A DNA stretch of 64,000 nucleotides from Psychrobacter pygoscelis (GCF_004335015.1 NZ_RQRU01000001.1:744001-808000); one strand, 5' to 3'. Counted from the stretch's first letter, positions 46,308 to 56,158 are shown. The notes: a model not told the origin generated them from the letters alone. Made by a program: numbers and translations.

Positions 46308-46925
46308 TTAGCCACTCACCTTCTCCAGCTCCAACAGCCGTAAGTCCTCGCGTAGTGGCTCGCCATTATTACCATCAGTAGGAAATGGCATACTCCTACC
46401 CGTAAGCTGATAGCCGCGGCGTTGATAATAAGCCAGTAGTTCAGGGCGATGGTTTAAGATACTCATGGTTAGGCGGCACGGCTGCTCTTCACTGCCAAAA
46501 TGTCTACAAGCGAACGACTCCGCAGCGCTAAATATCACATTGCCAATACCCTGCCCTTGAAGCTCTGGATGTACAGCAAACATGCCTATATAAGCTTTAT
46601 TATGGCCTTCGGTCTCTTCAGCCGTGTCTGACTGTCCTTGCACCGAAATACAGGCTAGAATCTCGCCTGTATCCTTACCCTCTCGCTGACCATTATCGGT
46701 CTTTGGATAGACGAACAGATATTGAGCCGGGTCATTGATAACCTTTTGCAGCTCTTGTTGCGTGGTTCGAATACCGCCGACTAAGTGCGCTTCGTTGGTC
46801 CAGCCCTCATCATTTCGGTAGCAGCGATTCAATAGCGACTCTATGGCTGGGGCATCATCTGCAGTGGCTGTCCTTAAAAATACCTCACCATTAATATCAT
46901 TATAGTTATGCGCACCATTTTTCAT
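46308..46925 (-). CDS. GNAT-family N-acetyltransferase
   Basis: 205 residues with the GNAT fold: FLRTATADDAPAIESLLNRC (beta1-alpha1) and the acetyl-CoA loop GMFAVHPELQGQGIGNVIF, where Q/RxxGxG/A appears as QGQGIG. The C-terminal half has LAYYQRRGYQLTG, the usual end of the fold. The substrate is not predictable. It converges with the radical SAM gene on the other strand, 20 bp apart. It is divergent from truD. Confidence 0.85.
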   Translation of the reverse strand: MKNGAHNYNDINGEVFLRTATADDAPAIESLLNRCYRNDEGWTNEAHLVGGIRTTQQELQKVINDPAQYLFVYPKTDNGQREGKDTGEILACISVQGQSDTAEETEGHNKAYIGMFAVHPELQGQGIGNVIFSAAESFACRHFGSEEQPCRLTMSILNHRPELLAYYQRRGYQLTGRSMPFPTDGNNGEPLREDLRLLELEKVSG

Positions 46926-47044
46926 CTTAGCCTCTTATCTTTGTTTACTGTACCCTGAGCTTTATCATAATGGATATTGTATCTGCTCACTTGGATGATA
47001 GTATAGACACAATCTATTATTCTTAACTACACGGCTTATCCACT

Positions 47045-48379
47045 ATGTCTGATCACCCCGCTTCGACTGCTAACCATTCTACTTATAATGATCCCACTCT
47101 CAATGGCTCTACCCTTAATGACGACTCTACCCTTAATGACGACTCTCCCGATGAAACCTCACACCATGTAGCACCTTTAGTAAGCTCTGATGCCTTGAGT
47201 AAGTTACTAAGCGATACAGATTTTGCAGTGTTTAGCGATCCAAACCAACTGGCTCAACCAGTCGCACCGCCTATAGAGCGCGCCACCTTTAAGTCCTGCC
47301 CAGAGCACTTCATCGTTAATGAACAGCTCAATATCGACTTTACCGAGGAAGGTGAGCATTTATGGCTATTGATTAAAAAAACTGGGATGAACACCGCGCA
47401 TACCGCACAGCTGCTAGCAGATTGGGCCAGTATTCCTGTTCGCGATATTGGCTATTCAGGACTCAAAGATAGGCAAGCGGTGACGACGCAGTGGTTTAGT
47501 CTAAGGATCCCCAATCGCACCCTCCCAGAGACTGTATTTGCGCCAAATAATCTTCCTGAGCATGAGCAGGTTGAAATCTTAGACCAGCACTGGCACAACA
47601 AGAAACTCAACCGCGGTACTCACAAGTCTAATCAATTTATTATTACCTTAACCGACGTTCAGTATGAGGATATAAAAGCTGTTGACCACGGCTTGCAGCA
47701 CATCAGTGAAGAAGGCGTACCCAATTACTTTGGCGCGCAGCGTTTCGGTCACTATGGTAACAATATCAGCGAGGCGTTAAAGTGGTTAAGCTCGCTTCAA
47801 GACAGTAGCGGTAACGCGAATGCAGAGCAAAAAGGCAGTGATAGTAAATCCCGATCTACTCGAAAGAGCCATCACAAGCGGCGTATCAGTAAGCGTCAAC
47901 GTGAGCAGCAGTCCATGTTATTATCAGCAGCACGGAGTCTGATATTTAACAAGATATTAGACGCGCGAGTAAAAAATAAGACTTGGAACAGTGGCTTGCT
48001 CGGAGAGGTTTATAATCTTGCTGGGACTGGGTCAATATTTACCAGCGATACCCTAAGCGGCGAGCTTATCCAGCGACTGCGCATCAAAGACATTCATCCA
48101 ACAGCGCCACTCTGGGGTACAGGTAATGATCAAGTGACTGGCGCTGCCCTGCATCTAGAACGTAGTATCGTCAAGGAAGACTTGATTTTGTCGCAGTTAG
48201 CACAGGGGTTAGAGACTCACGGTATCAAGGCACAAAGACGTGCATTGCGACTCATGCCTCAAGCATTATCATGGCGCTGGCTAACCCCTCAAAGTCTTGA
48301 GCTGCAATTTAGCTTGACCACCGGCAGCTATGCCACTAGCGTCCTTGCCAGCGTGGTCAATGACATCCACTCAAGCTAA
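47045..48379 (+). CDS. truD: tRNA pseudouridine(13) synthase TruD
   Basis: 444 residues. The catalytic aspartate is D142 in IGYSGLKDRQAVTTQWFSL. The second family block is GVPNYFGAQRFGHYGNN, and a third is FSLTTGSYATSVLASVV. The protein is about 60 residues longer at the N-terminus than E. coli TruD (D80). That start contains a short in-frame repeat STLNDD, encoded by two 18-bp copies at 47107-47142. A basic insert with RKSHHKRRISKRQREQQ lies near residues 275-300. TruD makes pseudouridine at tRNA-Glu position 13. No other start codon exists before the conserved region. Confident. Confidence 0.94.
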   Translation: MSDHPASTANHSTYNDPTLNGSTLNDDSTLNDDSPDETSHHVAPLVSSDALSKLLSDTDFAVFSDPNQLAQPVAPPIERATFKSCPEHFIVNEQLNIDFTEEGEHLWLLIKKTGMNTAHTAQLLADWASIPVRDIGYSGLKDRQAVTTQWFSLRIPNRTLPETVFAPNNLPEHEQVEILDQHWHNKKLNRGTHKSNQFIITLTDVQYEDIKAVDHGLQHISEEGVPNYFGAQRFGHYGNNISEALKWLSSLQDSSGNANAEQKGSDSKSRSTRKSHHKRRISKRQREQQSMLLSAARSLIFNKILDARVKNKTWNSGLLGEVYNLAGTGSIFTSDTLSGELIQRLRIKDIHPTAPLWGTGNDQVTGAALHLERSIVKEDLILSQLAQGLETHGIKAQRRALRLMPQALSWRWLTPQSLELQFSLTTGSYATSVLASVVNDIHSS

Positions 48380-48452
48380 ATCTAATCTTTCCTCTGAGAG
48401 CTATGAAGCTTTTGGTTGCTTGGATGACTGACCTCTCAGTAATCTTACGACA

Positions 48453-49973
48453 CTAAGCCAGTTCAAAATCTGGCTTTTCAATTTGATTAGTCGTGATAAG
48501 TTGATCTGCACTTGCCACACAATTACGCCCTTTATGCTTGGCCTTATAAAGAGCCGCATCCGCCAAATCGATTAAACTATAGATAAGCTTTTCTGTTAAT
48601 TGGGCGCTTTTTAGAGTTTTAATCTTGTCCGCGACTAGTGTTTCTCGATAAGTCGCTTGCAAAGCTACAACTTCACGCCGCGGCAAGGTAGCGACGCCAA
48701 AGCTTGCTGTGACTTGCAATGAGGCAACCTCATCTAGATAGATCATATGCGCTTCTATCTCTTTTCTAAGCGCTTCTGCTATAAGCAAAGCGGCAGTGTG
48801 AGTGGTTTGTGGTAAGGCCAATAAGAACTCTTCCCCCCCGTACCTGCTAACCACGTGACGACGCACTAGGGCTTTACTTAATAACTCCGCGATATGCTGA
48901 AGAACTTGGTCACCAACATAATGACCATAGGTATCATTTACCGCTTTAAAATAATCTAAATCTAACAATATAACGCTAAAATCCTGTCTCTCTTCTTGTC
49001 GGTAACTGCTATTAAACAGCGCCTGATGAATCCAACTTAAAATACCGCGGCGATTCTTGATACCTGTTAGCGCATCGTGATCTGCATTGTATTGAATTTC
49101 ACGCTTATTATGCTCAATAATAGACAGCAATATTCGAAATAAAAACACAATGATAATAGCTTTTGGTAATGCAAAATAGATATAAGTTAGCCGCCAAAAT
49201 AAAATATTATCACGCTGTAAGACCACAGAGCTATCAAGCTCTGCACTTGGGTTGTATTGGTTCTTAATACCGATAACTCTAATGTCGCCAGCATTGTCAA
49301 AATCTGGCGACATTTGTACTAGCTGCTCATGGATAGCATTGACATTTATAGACGCCTTATAGAAGCTAGGAAAGGTAGTTAAGGTGCTATGTTCAATACG
49401 AATAGGTAGTTTTCGTAAGCTTGGAGAATTAATACCAAAATATGGAAATAGCGCAAATATCACGATAAAGCTGATATAAGACATAAAACCATACCAAACA
49501 ATACGTCTATCCATTAGTAACATAGCAAGCATCGTACCGCCCACTAAAGAGGCACCAGCGATTAAACTACTATACCCCATTAACAAAGTAATCATAGAGA
49601 TATAGCAGCTATAAATCAGCGTGAGCAACCACTGCCAGAACTTTAGAGTTTTTTTGGAGGCCCTAAGCTGGTTTAAGTAAAAAATTAACCAACAATAAAA
49701 GATTGCTACTATGGTAGAGCACAACCAAAGTATTTTGGTCAACTCAATATCAATATAGTCCTCAATATTACGGCTGTTAAGCCAGACCATCAAACACCAA
49801 GCCCACTGTAGCAAGACCTCTATTAAAATAAAAAATGCTAATAATGAAGCACGATCAGCACTGCGCCACTCAAAAACAATTTGAGACAGCTTTTTATAGA
49901 CTCGCCGATAAAATGATAATCTTATTAACAGAAAGGTCCTATAATTTTTTAATAGCATCACAAAGCGATCCAT
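48453..49973 (-). CDS. Membrane-anchored diguanylate cyclase (GGDEF)
   Basis: 506 residues. The first half has about six transmembrane helices (residues 38-300) with a periplasmic or loop part at 180-265. The second half is a GGDEF domain: DALTGIKNRRGILSW, FSVILLDLDYFKAVNDTYGH and RYGGEEFLLALP. GGEEF keeps the active residues, so c-di-GMP synthesis is likely. The inhibitory I-site RxxD is not kept: VRRH stands where RSSD is in WspR. Output may therefore not be feedback-inhibited. It converges with truD. No partner gene is adjacent. The FimX-like protein in this window could be a reader of its product, which is inference. Confidence 0.9.
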   Translation of the reverse strand: MDRFVMLLKNYRTFLLIRLSFYRRVYKKLSQIVFEWRSADRASLLAFFILIEVLLQWAWCLMVWLNSRNIEDYIDIELTKILWLCSTIVAIFYCWLIFYLNQLRASKKTLKFWQWLLTLIYSCYISMITLLMGYSSLIAGASLVGGTMLAMLLMDRRIVWYGFMSYISFIVIFALFPYFGINSPSLRKLPIRIEHSTLTTFPSFYKASINVNAIHEQLVQMSPDFDNAGDIRVIGIKNQYNPSAELDSSVVLQRDNILFWRLTYIYFALPKAIIIVFLFRILLSIIEHNKREIQYNADHDALTGIKNRRGILSWIHQALFNSSYRQEERQDFSVILLDLDYFKAVNDTYGHYVGDQVLQHIAELLSKALVRRHVVSRYGGEEFLLALPQTTHTAALLIAEALRKEIEAHMIYLDEVASLQVTASFGVATLPRREVVALQATYRETLVADKIKTLKSAQLTEKLIYSLIDLADAALYKAKHKGRNCVASADQLITTNQIEKPDFELA

Positions 49974-50286
49974 TTCTTATTTAGTGGCTCGGCTTAGACC
50001 AATACTTATTGTTGTTCAACGATATTTTTAAAATAAAGCGGCTAAAATTAATAATAAATACCAAAATATCAGGTGCAAGAACAGTCAGACAACGCCTATT
50101 TAAAGTTGCCTATTATAAGATAGATATGTTTGCTGCTTTTAATTTAAGGGATATCCCTATCATAAAGCAACTTATTACTGAATAAACCTGATTAAAGGTA
50201 AGCTTGACTAGTTATCGTATTAAATAATAGATAGCAACGACTTTTATATAGTTAATCCTATTCAAAACGATACACAAAGGAGTGGC

Positions 50287-50383
50287 TGGAATAAATTTAC
50301 TGGCTAGAAGTCATGATATGCTTGAGGCGAGTGTAAATTCATTCTAGCTGCTTTGTATCGAATCTAAAATAGATTGACTATGA
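50287..50383 (-). repeat. Copy F of the dispersed ~100-bp palindromic repeat
   Basis: It lies in the AT-rich gene-free stretch 49974-50713 between rnm and the diguanylate cyclase gene. It reads TGGAATAAATTTACTGGC, then GAGGCGAGTGTAAATTCATT, then AATCTAAAATAGATTGACTA. It is nearly identical in order to copy E. The rest of the 740-bp stretch shows nothing recognised beyond high A+T. Confidence 0.85.
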
Positions 50384-50713
50384 ATTATTTATAGCGGCTT
50401 GACATTGTTATTCTAATTCTTACAATTTATGCTATTTTTACTAATTTTTAATATTAAAATAAAGCAAGTTGCTGATATTTATATGATTTACAAAATATCA
50501 GCTCGTTAATTAAGACTTTTGATTTAAAACATTTAGTTAGCGTTTAATCAAGATTATTTTATATGAAATAAATTTAGTTACTTGCACCATCTTAAACCAT
50601 CTAAGGTATTTTCTAACCTCTAGCATTTCACTGCAAGAGCCGAGCCAATTAAATAATTTTTGAGTAAAAATAGTTTTTTTACATTGAAATACTAAAAATT
50701 AAATTGTTTAAAA

Positions 50714-51604
50714 TTACCCAGATAGGTTAAATTTCTGCCAGATACCTTGCTGCTCTGGTGTTGGTTTTGGTGTATCACCGAGTCGCCGCCACGGCATACT
50801 GGTGCCATGATAGTCGCTGCCTATTGACACACTCAGCTCATGCTCAGAGACGCTGCGATCGACCATTTTTCGCGTACTAACAGGCTCGTCTGTACTGGGC
50901 AGCTCGGTCGCATCACCGCCCATCTGTGCAAACTCTCCGATTAACTTTCGAACCCGCGTAGCGGATAGCCTGTAACGGGTAGGGTGTGCAAGCACCGCCT
51001 GACCACCGCAGTCATGAATGAGTTGAATTGCTTCTTCCATGCTGAGCGCTTCAATAGCAACGTATGCCGGCTTATTGTCTGCTAAGTATTTATCAAAAGC
51101 TTGCTGAACGGTCTTTACGTCACCACGGTCATAGAGTACCTGACCGATGTGCGCGCGGCCTACTGCTTGTGGATTACCACCGGCTTTATCGAGTACTGCT
51201 TGCCACAATGCTTGGCGCTGCTCATCTTCAAGTTTTAATATCTCACTGAGTTTCTCTACGATACGCTGACCTCTGTTGGCGCGGCTATCTTGTAGCTTTT
51301 CTAATGCTGACTGCATGGTCTGAATATCGCTAAAGTCCAACCCTAGGACATGGATGATTTTATCTTTCGCCTTGTTTTTACCATAACCACCGGTCAAGGT
51401 ATGCTCGCAGCTTATCTCGACGCCATTGATAAGCTTGATACCGCACTTTGTGGCACAGTCTCTTGCTTCTTCTATCCCGAGTATAGTGTCATGATCGGTA
51501 AGCGCGAGAACCTCAATACCTGCATTAGCGGCCCGCGTGACCAATTCAGTCGGTGAGTCGCTACCATCTGAGCGAGTGCTATGACAATGTAAATCTATCT
51601 TCAT
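50714..51604 (-). CDS. rnm: PHP-domain phosphoesterase, RNase AM / 3',5'-nucleotide phosphatase (YciV family)
   Basis: 296 residues, PHP fold. Metal-binding motifs are MKIDLHCHSTRSDGSDSP, LALTDHDTILG, NGVEISCEH, AHPTRY and IGSDYHGTSMPW. The family (E. coli YciV/Rnm) matures 5S rRNA 5' ends and hydrolyses 3',5'-bisphosphonucleotides. It is divergent from yciB, with yciI next, an arrangement like the E. coli yci region. A Thr/Ser insert (about 230-250, GDATELPSTDEP) is probably lineage-specific. High confidence in family; the exact RNA role in this organism is inferred. Confidence 0.9.
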   Translation of the reverse strand: MKIDLHCHSTRSDGSDSPTELVTRAANAGIEVLALTDHDTILGIEEARDCATKCGIKLINGVEISCEHTLTGGYGKNKAKDKIIHVLGLDFSDIQTMQSALEKLQDSRANRGQRIVEKLSEILKLEDEQRQALWQAVLDKAGGNPQAVGRAHIGQVLYDRGDVKTVQQAFDKYLADNKPAYVAIEALSMEEAIQLIHDCGGQAVLAHPTRYRLSATRVRKLIGEFAQMGGDATELPSTDEPVSTRKMVDRSVSEHELSVSIGSDYHGTSMPWRRLGDTPKPTPEQQGIWQKFNLSG

Positions 51605-51838
51605 CTAAAGTCCTAATTTGTAGGTAATTTATGGCTATAAAATGTGGCTTTGAGGTAACTCATTAAGCAAAAAACAAGTAACAACGCCTCTAAATTGGTT
51701 GATTGTTACTACTCGATTGTATCTTAATCGTATAAGGACATTGTAGCGTGACCACCTAGCTGATGTTTGATTGCTTTTTTTTCGCTACCGCGCAGTGTAA
51801 ACTACGCACTACGTTTTAATTGAGCCAACTCACACGCT

Positions 51839-52393
51839 ATGAAAGCCTTATTAGACTTCATTCCCTTAATTGCCTTTTTCATTGCCGCCAGACATAGTGG
51901 TATATTGGCCGCTGCTGGCGCTTTACTGGTGGCCACGCTCATCGTCTATGTGATTCATCTGATTAGACAAAAAGGTAAGTTAGAAAAGCAGCAGTGGGTG
52001 GTGTTATTGTTAACCATACTATTCTGCAGCGGTACGCTACTATTACGCGACGATATCTATCTGCGCTGGAAATCGCCAATTATCAACGGCGTATTCGCCT
52101 TGACACTGATTGGTAGTGCCTTGATGAATAAGCCACTCATGCAGCTGGCTATGAAAGATGTGTTTCGCTTGTCACTTAGCGGCTGGAAAAAGCTCACCAT
52201 CGCTTGGGGGTTATTCTTTGCGTTTATGGGAGTTCTGCATTATATCACTGCCTTTACCATGTCTGATGCCGCTTGGATTAACTTTAAGACCTATGGCTGG
52301 ATTCCCATTATGCTGGTCTTTATTATTGCCCAGTTTGCTGTATTAAAAAACCACATTAACCCAGAGCTCACCGACAAGACAACGAATAAATAA
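51839..52393 (+). CDS. yciB: Inner membrane protein YciB/IspZ (septation protein A)
   Basis: 184 residues with five or six transmembrane helices. Starts MKALLDFIPLIAFFIAAR, the typical start of YciB/IspA proteins, and contains KPLMQLAMKD and AWINFKTYGW near the end. The protein affects septation, envelope integrity and osmotic balance in E. coli; the biochemical activity is unclear. It is followed by yciI, 56 bp on, as in enteric bacteria. Confidence 0.94.
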   Translation: MKALLDFIPLIAFFIAARHSGILAAAGALLVATLIVYVIHLIRQKGKLEKQQWVVLLLTILFCSGTLLLRDDIYLRWKSPIINGVFALTLIGSALMNKPLMQLAMKDVFRLSLSGWKKLTIAWGLFFAFMGVLHYITAFTMSDAAWINFKTYGWIPIMLVFIIAQFAVLKNHINPELTDKTTNK

Positions 52394-52449
52394 GTGCTGT
52401 CATACCTATTATAACGAACAGCACTGCTTTTGCTAATTAAGGATCTTCA

Positions 52450-52755
52450 ATGTCATTATTTGTTATAATTGGCCATGACGTCGCTGAAAGTACTGAGTTA
52501 CGTCAAGCCACACGCCCTGCTCATATTGCTAGACTAAAAGAGCTCGAATCAGAGGGACGGCTGGTGATCGCTGGCCCAAATCCTGTTAACCATGAGGCTT
52601 CTGAGATGAGCGGTAGTATTATCATTGCTGCCTTTGACTCGCTTCAAACTGCCCAAGACTGGGCAAATAATGACCCCTATTTCACCGCTGGCGTCTATAG
52701 CCATGTAGAGATCAAACCATTTATTCAAGCCCTCCCGCAAGTAGTCGCTTCATGA
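52450..52755 (+). CDS. yciI: YciI-family protein
   Basis: 101 residues. Starts MSLFVIIGHDVAESTELRQA and has the YCII pattern RPAHIARLKELESEGRLVIAGP and NDPYFTAGVYSHVEIKPF. A small ferredoxin-like alpha/beta fold with a conserved His/Asp pair; the E. coli product is of unknown function. Its stop overlaps the next gene's start by 4 bp (ATGA). An AGGATC site at 52440-52445 supports the start. Confidence 0.92.
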   Translation: MSLFVIIGHDVAESTELRQATRPAHIARLKELESEGRLVIAGPNPVNHEASEMSGSIIIAAFDSLQTAQDWANNDPYFTAGVYSHVEIKPFIQALPQVVAS

Positions 52756-53201
52756 GACATTCTGTAGCCAAACCTTCACTCAGCTTAGCCCTGTTAATCA
52801 CGATGAGTGTCACTTTAGGTGTCAGTAGCGCTCTAGCAGCGCCCATGGTCACCGTGACAGACCCTGAGAGTGGTCAGCCTATCGTACAAGATTCAGCCAC
52901 TGACTCGCCATCACTGACCGCCAATAGCTCAGACCCAGCGGCGACCAGTGTGGTAGAGCCAAATAGTCTTGCAGCGCAGCTACAACCGACCGATAGTGAG
53001 CTGTCAGCGGCCAATCAGGAGCTTCTTAGCCGTAATGCTAAGCTGCAACGGCAAGTCAATGATTTGCAGACTCAAGTTAACGTGTTGCTCTATGAGAGTC
53101 AGGGTCAGCTGTTTTTGTATGGGGCGTTCACAGTGCTCATTAGTCTATTGGTGGGCATTTTTATCTCATGGTTGGTATTCGTCCGCCGTCAGCGTTGGTA
53201 G
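52752..53201 (+). CDS. Hypothetical protein with signal peptide, coiled coil and C-terminal membrane helix
   Basis: 149 residues. A signal peptide (1-30, ending SSALAAP) is followed by a Ser/Thr/Pro-rich linker. A coiled coil (about 80-115) has heptad leucines and LQRQVNDLQTQVNVLL. A transmembrane helix (about 118-143) ends in RRQRW. The topology is therefore a periplasmic coiled coil tethered at its C-terminus. Overlap with yciI (4 bp) implies co-translation. Such a layout recalls small divisome or envelope scaffold proteins, but I do not recognise it. mnmC follows. Confidence 0.75.
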   Translation: MRHSVAKPSLSLALLITMSVTLGVSSALAAPMVTVTDPESGQPIVQDSATDSPSLTANSSDPAATSVVEPNSLAAQLQPTDSELSAANQELLSRNAKLQRQVNDLQTQVNVLLYESQGQLFLYGAFTVLISLLVGIFISWLVFVRRQRW

Positions 53202-53445
53202 CTGACATTGGCAGCTGGTTGATAGTTTGCAATTGCCTGCTGATTAATGACTACTAGTGGAATCACGCTCACAATCACATATCGGCTTAAGTCAGTCTCG
53301 GCGTCATTGCCAAGTCCGAGACAATTTTGCTGACTTTACTTTATTGCCTTTAGGATTTTGTGCGCTCCCAAATTGCTCCTTAGCGGTGCGATTACCGGTG
53401 TGTAGAATTTATTTTAAACTGCCCTCACTTAGCTTTAAGCCCACT

Positions 53446-55566
53446 ATGCCTAACTCTTTTCAGCCTAATCAGCCCATACCACACATTGTCCCTGCTCAGC
53501 TAGACTGGCAAACTGACGATCAAGGCCACACTGTACCTATCTCTCAAGCTTTCGGTGACGTCTATTACTCTATGGTAGATGGCTTAGCAGAATCGCGATA
53601 CGTCTTTGTCGAGCAAAACTATCTTTCAGAGCGCTTCAATTGGCTATTTTCAGAAACTTTGCAGTCTCCGGCTACGAGTACTACAAAAACTTTTACAATT
53701 ACTGAGCTGGGCTTTGGTACTGGGCTAAATTTACTGGCCACTTGGCAGCTATGGCAAGAGGTCAAGGCGCACTATGCTAATAACGATACTGCCGCGTACA
53801 CAGTAGACCGAAACATCCCTCGACTGCATTTTATCAGTACGGAGAAGTTTCCGTTAACTAAAGCTGACCTCACGCGCAGTCTTAAAAGTTGGCAAACTGC
53901 TGAGCCAACGCTAGCGCCACTTATCAAGCAGTTAATAGCTTTATATCCGGTATTAGTACCCGGTTGTCACCGTCTGCATCTAGCCGACGATGTGACCCTA
54001 GACTTGTGGTTAGGCGATGCGGCAGACAGCCTTAGTCAGCTAGATAACAGCTATGGTGCTTGTGTAGACGCTTGGTTTTTAGATGGCTTTGCACCGTCAT
54101 GCAATGAGGCGCTTTGGGCACAGCAGATATTCGAGCAACTTCAGCGCCTGTCAAAGCCGGGAACCACTGTAGCAACCTTTAGCTGTGCTGGTGTAGTGAA
54201 GCGCGGTCTAAAGTCAGCCGGCTTTGATATCCAAAAGGTTAAGGGCTTTGGCCGCAAGCGTGAGATGCTAACCGCTACCCTGCCGCCGCCATCAACCCTA
54301 GATAAAGACACAGACTCTCTGTCTGCAATAACTACGACTGAGCAAAACGCTCTGATTCCTGCTACAGTCAACCGAATCACTATCATTGGCGCAGGTATCT
54401 CAGGACTCATGAGCGCTTGGTCATTAGCGCAGCGAGGCACAGACGTCTTACTACTCGACCAGTCCGCACCGCTATCAGGCGCATCAGGCAATCCGCGCGC
54501 ACTGCTGGCCCCAAAGATGACGCCAATTCATCATGTGGCTGAGCACTTGCATAGTATTGGTTATCTGTATAGCGCTCGTCTTTATCAGGCGCTAGATAGG
54601 GCAAATAATACTCATGGCCGTGCTCCTATTTTTGAGGCGACGGGCGCGCTAGACTTACTCACCAAAGCCAATATTGATACCGAGCAGATTGCAGATTATC
54701 CAGATGAGATGGCAACGACACTCAGTGCCTCTGAAGCCAAGCTGCGCTCAAATCTTGCTGAGCAAGACCTTGATGATAACTTATATCTACCACAGGCAGG
54801 CTTAGTTAATCCGCAAGCCTTAGCTACGACTGTCTTAGCGCACCCCCTTATTCGCTTTGAGCAGCGCGATATTGTAAAGATAGAAGCCGATAATAATAAG
54901 GTGAGACTATATGGCACAGATGCATCACAATTAGAAGCCGATAGTGTGATCATAGCCGCTGCCCATGCCAGCTGTCTCTTAGACCCGCGAATTTTTGACT
55001 TTCGTAAGATTCGTGGTCAGCTGTCTTGGTTTACCCCCGAGCAACTTAGCAAATTACCCAAACTGCCACTAAAGTTCGGTGGCTACTGTGCCCCTTTTGT
55101 CCCGCAAGCAGGCGATAGCAATCTAAACCCAGTCACCGAGGGCCAGCCGCATTTTTTATTGGGCGCCAGTTTTGTGCGCAATGACACCGATACGGATATT
55201 CGCGACTCAGAGCATCAGCTCAATCGTGATAAGTTGGTTAATGCTATTGCAGAATTAGATGAGGTAATCCCAAAAGATGTGGTTAACTGGCAGGCCCGTG
55301 CTGGTATTAGGGCGCAGACACCCGACTATCACCCACTAGTAGGCAAGGTGACAGCCTGTGAGGACAAGGAGTCGGTAATGCAGAGCAATAAACCAGTTAG
55401 AATCTGGACACTTAGCGGCATGGGCTCTAAAGGTTACGCCTTTGCCCCTATCTGTGCCGAGGCGCTCGCAGACATGATAACGGGGTCATTTGCACCTTTT
55501 TCACAGGCGCTTGTTAAGCGACTATCGCCAAGTCGCGCGCGGTTGCAGTCGGCGTTAAAGAGATAA
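53446..55566 (+). CDS. mnmC: Bifunctional tRNA mnm5s2U biosynthesis protein MnmC
   Basis: About 706 residues from the ATG at 53446 (MPNSFQPNQPIPHIVPAQ); an open frame back to 53257 is a poor protein start. The N-terminal methyltransferase domain has ITELGFGTGLNLLATW (SAM motif) and DAWFLDGFAPSCNEALW. The C-terminal FAD oxidase domain has ITIIGAGISGLMSAWSLAQ and, later, WTLSGMGSKGYAFAP. MnmC first removes carboxymethyl from cmnm5U34, then methylates to mnm5. It is downstream of the yciB-yciI group but may have its own promoter in the 244-bp spacer. Confident. Confidence 0.94.
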   Translation: MPNSFQPNQPIPHIVPAQLDWQTDDQGHTVPISQAFGDVYYSMVDGLAESRYVFVEQNYLSERFNWLFSETLQSPATSTTKTFTITELGFGTGLNLLATWQLWQEVKAHYANNDTAAYTVDRNIPRLHFISTEKFPLTKADLTRSLKSWQTAEPTLAPLIKQLIALYPVLVPGCHRLHLADDVTLDLWLGDAADSLSQLDNSYGACVDAWFLDGFAPSCNEALWAQQIFEQLQRLSKPGTTVATFSCAGVVKRGLKSAGFDIQKVKGFGRKREMLTATLPPPSTLDKDTDSLSAITTTEQNALIPATVNRITIIGAGISGLMSAWSLAQRGTDVLLLDQSAPLSGASGNPRALLAPKMTPIHHVAEHLHSIGYLYSARLYQALDRANNTHGRAPIFEATGALDLLTKANIDTEQIADYPDEMATTLSASEAKLRSNLAEQDLDDNLYLPQAGLVNPQALATTVLAHPLIRFEQRDIVKIEADNNKVRLYGTDASQLEADSVIIAAAHASCLLDPRIFDFRKIRGQLSWFTPEQLSKLPKLPLKFGGYCAPFVPQAGDSNLNPVTEGQPHFLLGASFVRNDTDTDIRDSEHQLNRDKLVNAIAELDEVIPKDVVNWQARAGIRAQTPDYHPLVGKVTACEDKESVMQSNKPVRIWTLSGMGSKGYAFAPICAEALADMITGSFAPFSQALVKRLSPSRARLQSALKR

Positions 55567-55694
55567 CTGGGGGTTCATTACCATAAATCTAGCTTGAGTC
55601 TATTAAGACGATGGCTTGCCGAGCCATATCTAAAGGCGCAACTAGCCTTCTTAGGTCGTGCCTTATACATTTCTCAAAAGAGTAATTGTTTCCT

Positions 55695-56120
55695 ATGCCC
55701 TATTATCAAACCACTTTGACATTACCACCTTACCCTCGCGGCATTCATATAATTACCTCGCAAATTGATGCTGCTATCGATAGGCTCTTACCTACTTCAG
55801 CTCATACAGGTTTGGTGCATCTTTTTTTGCAGCACACCTCAGCGAGTCTCGCCATTAATGAGAACGCTGACCCTGATGTGAGATTGGATACAGAAGACTG
55901 GCTGAATAAAGTAGCGCCAGCGGACCAGCCGGGATACCGTCATACCTTAGAAGGCTCTGACGACCTGCCAGCGCATTTTAAAAGTATGATGCTTGGCGTG
56001 AGTCTTACCGCTCCTTTGGTAAATGGAGGTTTAGGATTGGGGACTTGGCAAGGTATTTACTTGTGTGAGCATCGAAACCACGCTGGCAGTCGAAAGCTAG
56101 TCATTACGGTAAGCTGTTAA
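55695..56120 (+). CDS. yjbQ: YjbQ family protein (UPF0047, secondary thiamine-phosphate synthase enzyme)
   Basis: 141 residues from the ATG at 55695 (MPYYQTTLTLPPYPRG); a TTG at 55686 is an alternative. It has the family blocks TGLVHLFLQHTSASLAINENA, YRHTLEGSDDLPAHFKSMML and GTWQGIYLCEHRNHAG. The conserved His/Glu residues are intact. In E. coli the family gives weak thiamine-phosphate synthase activity, probably not its main role. A 77-bp copy of its 3' end lies 154 bp downstream (see 56201-56277). Confidence 0.92.
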   Translation: MPYYQTTLTLPPYPRGIHIITSQIDAAIDRLLPTSAHTGLVHLFLQHTSASLAINENADPDVRLDTEDWLNKVAPADQPGYRHTLEGSDDLPAHFKSMMLGVSLTAPLVNGGLGLGTWQGIYLCEHRNHAGSRKLVITVSC

Positions 56121-56158
56121 TACCATTGCCACGATGAGTCTTGTCGTTCACCAGTTAC

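Noticed and set aside
54141-54491. 116-residue minus-strand frame inside mnmC
   Set aside because: Antisense shadow of the FAD domain coding region.
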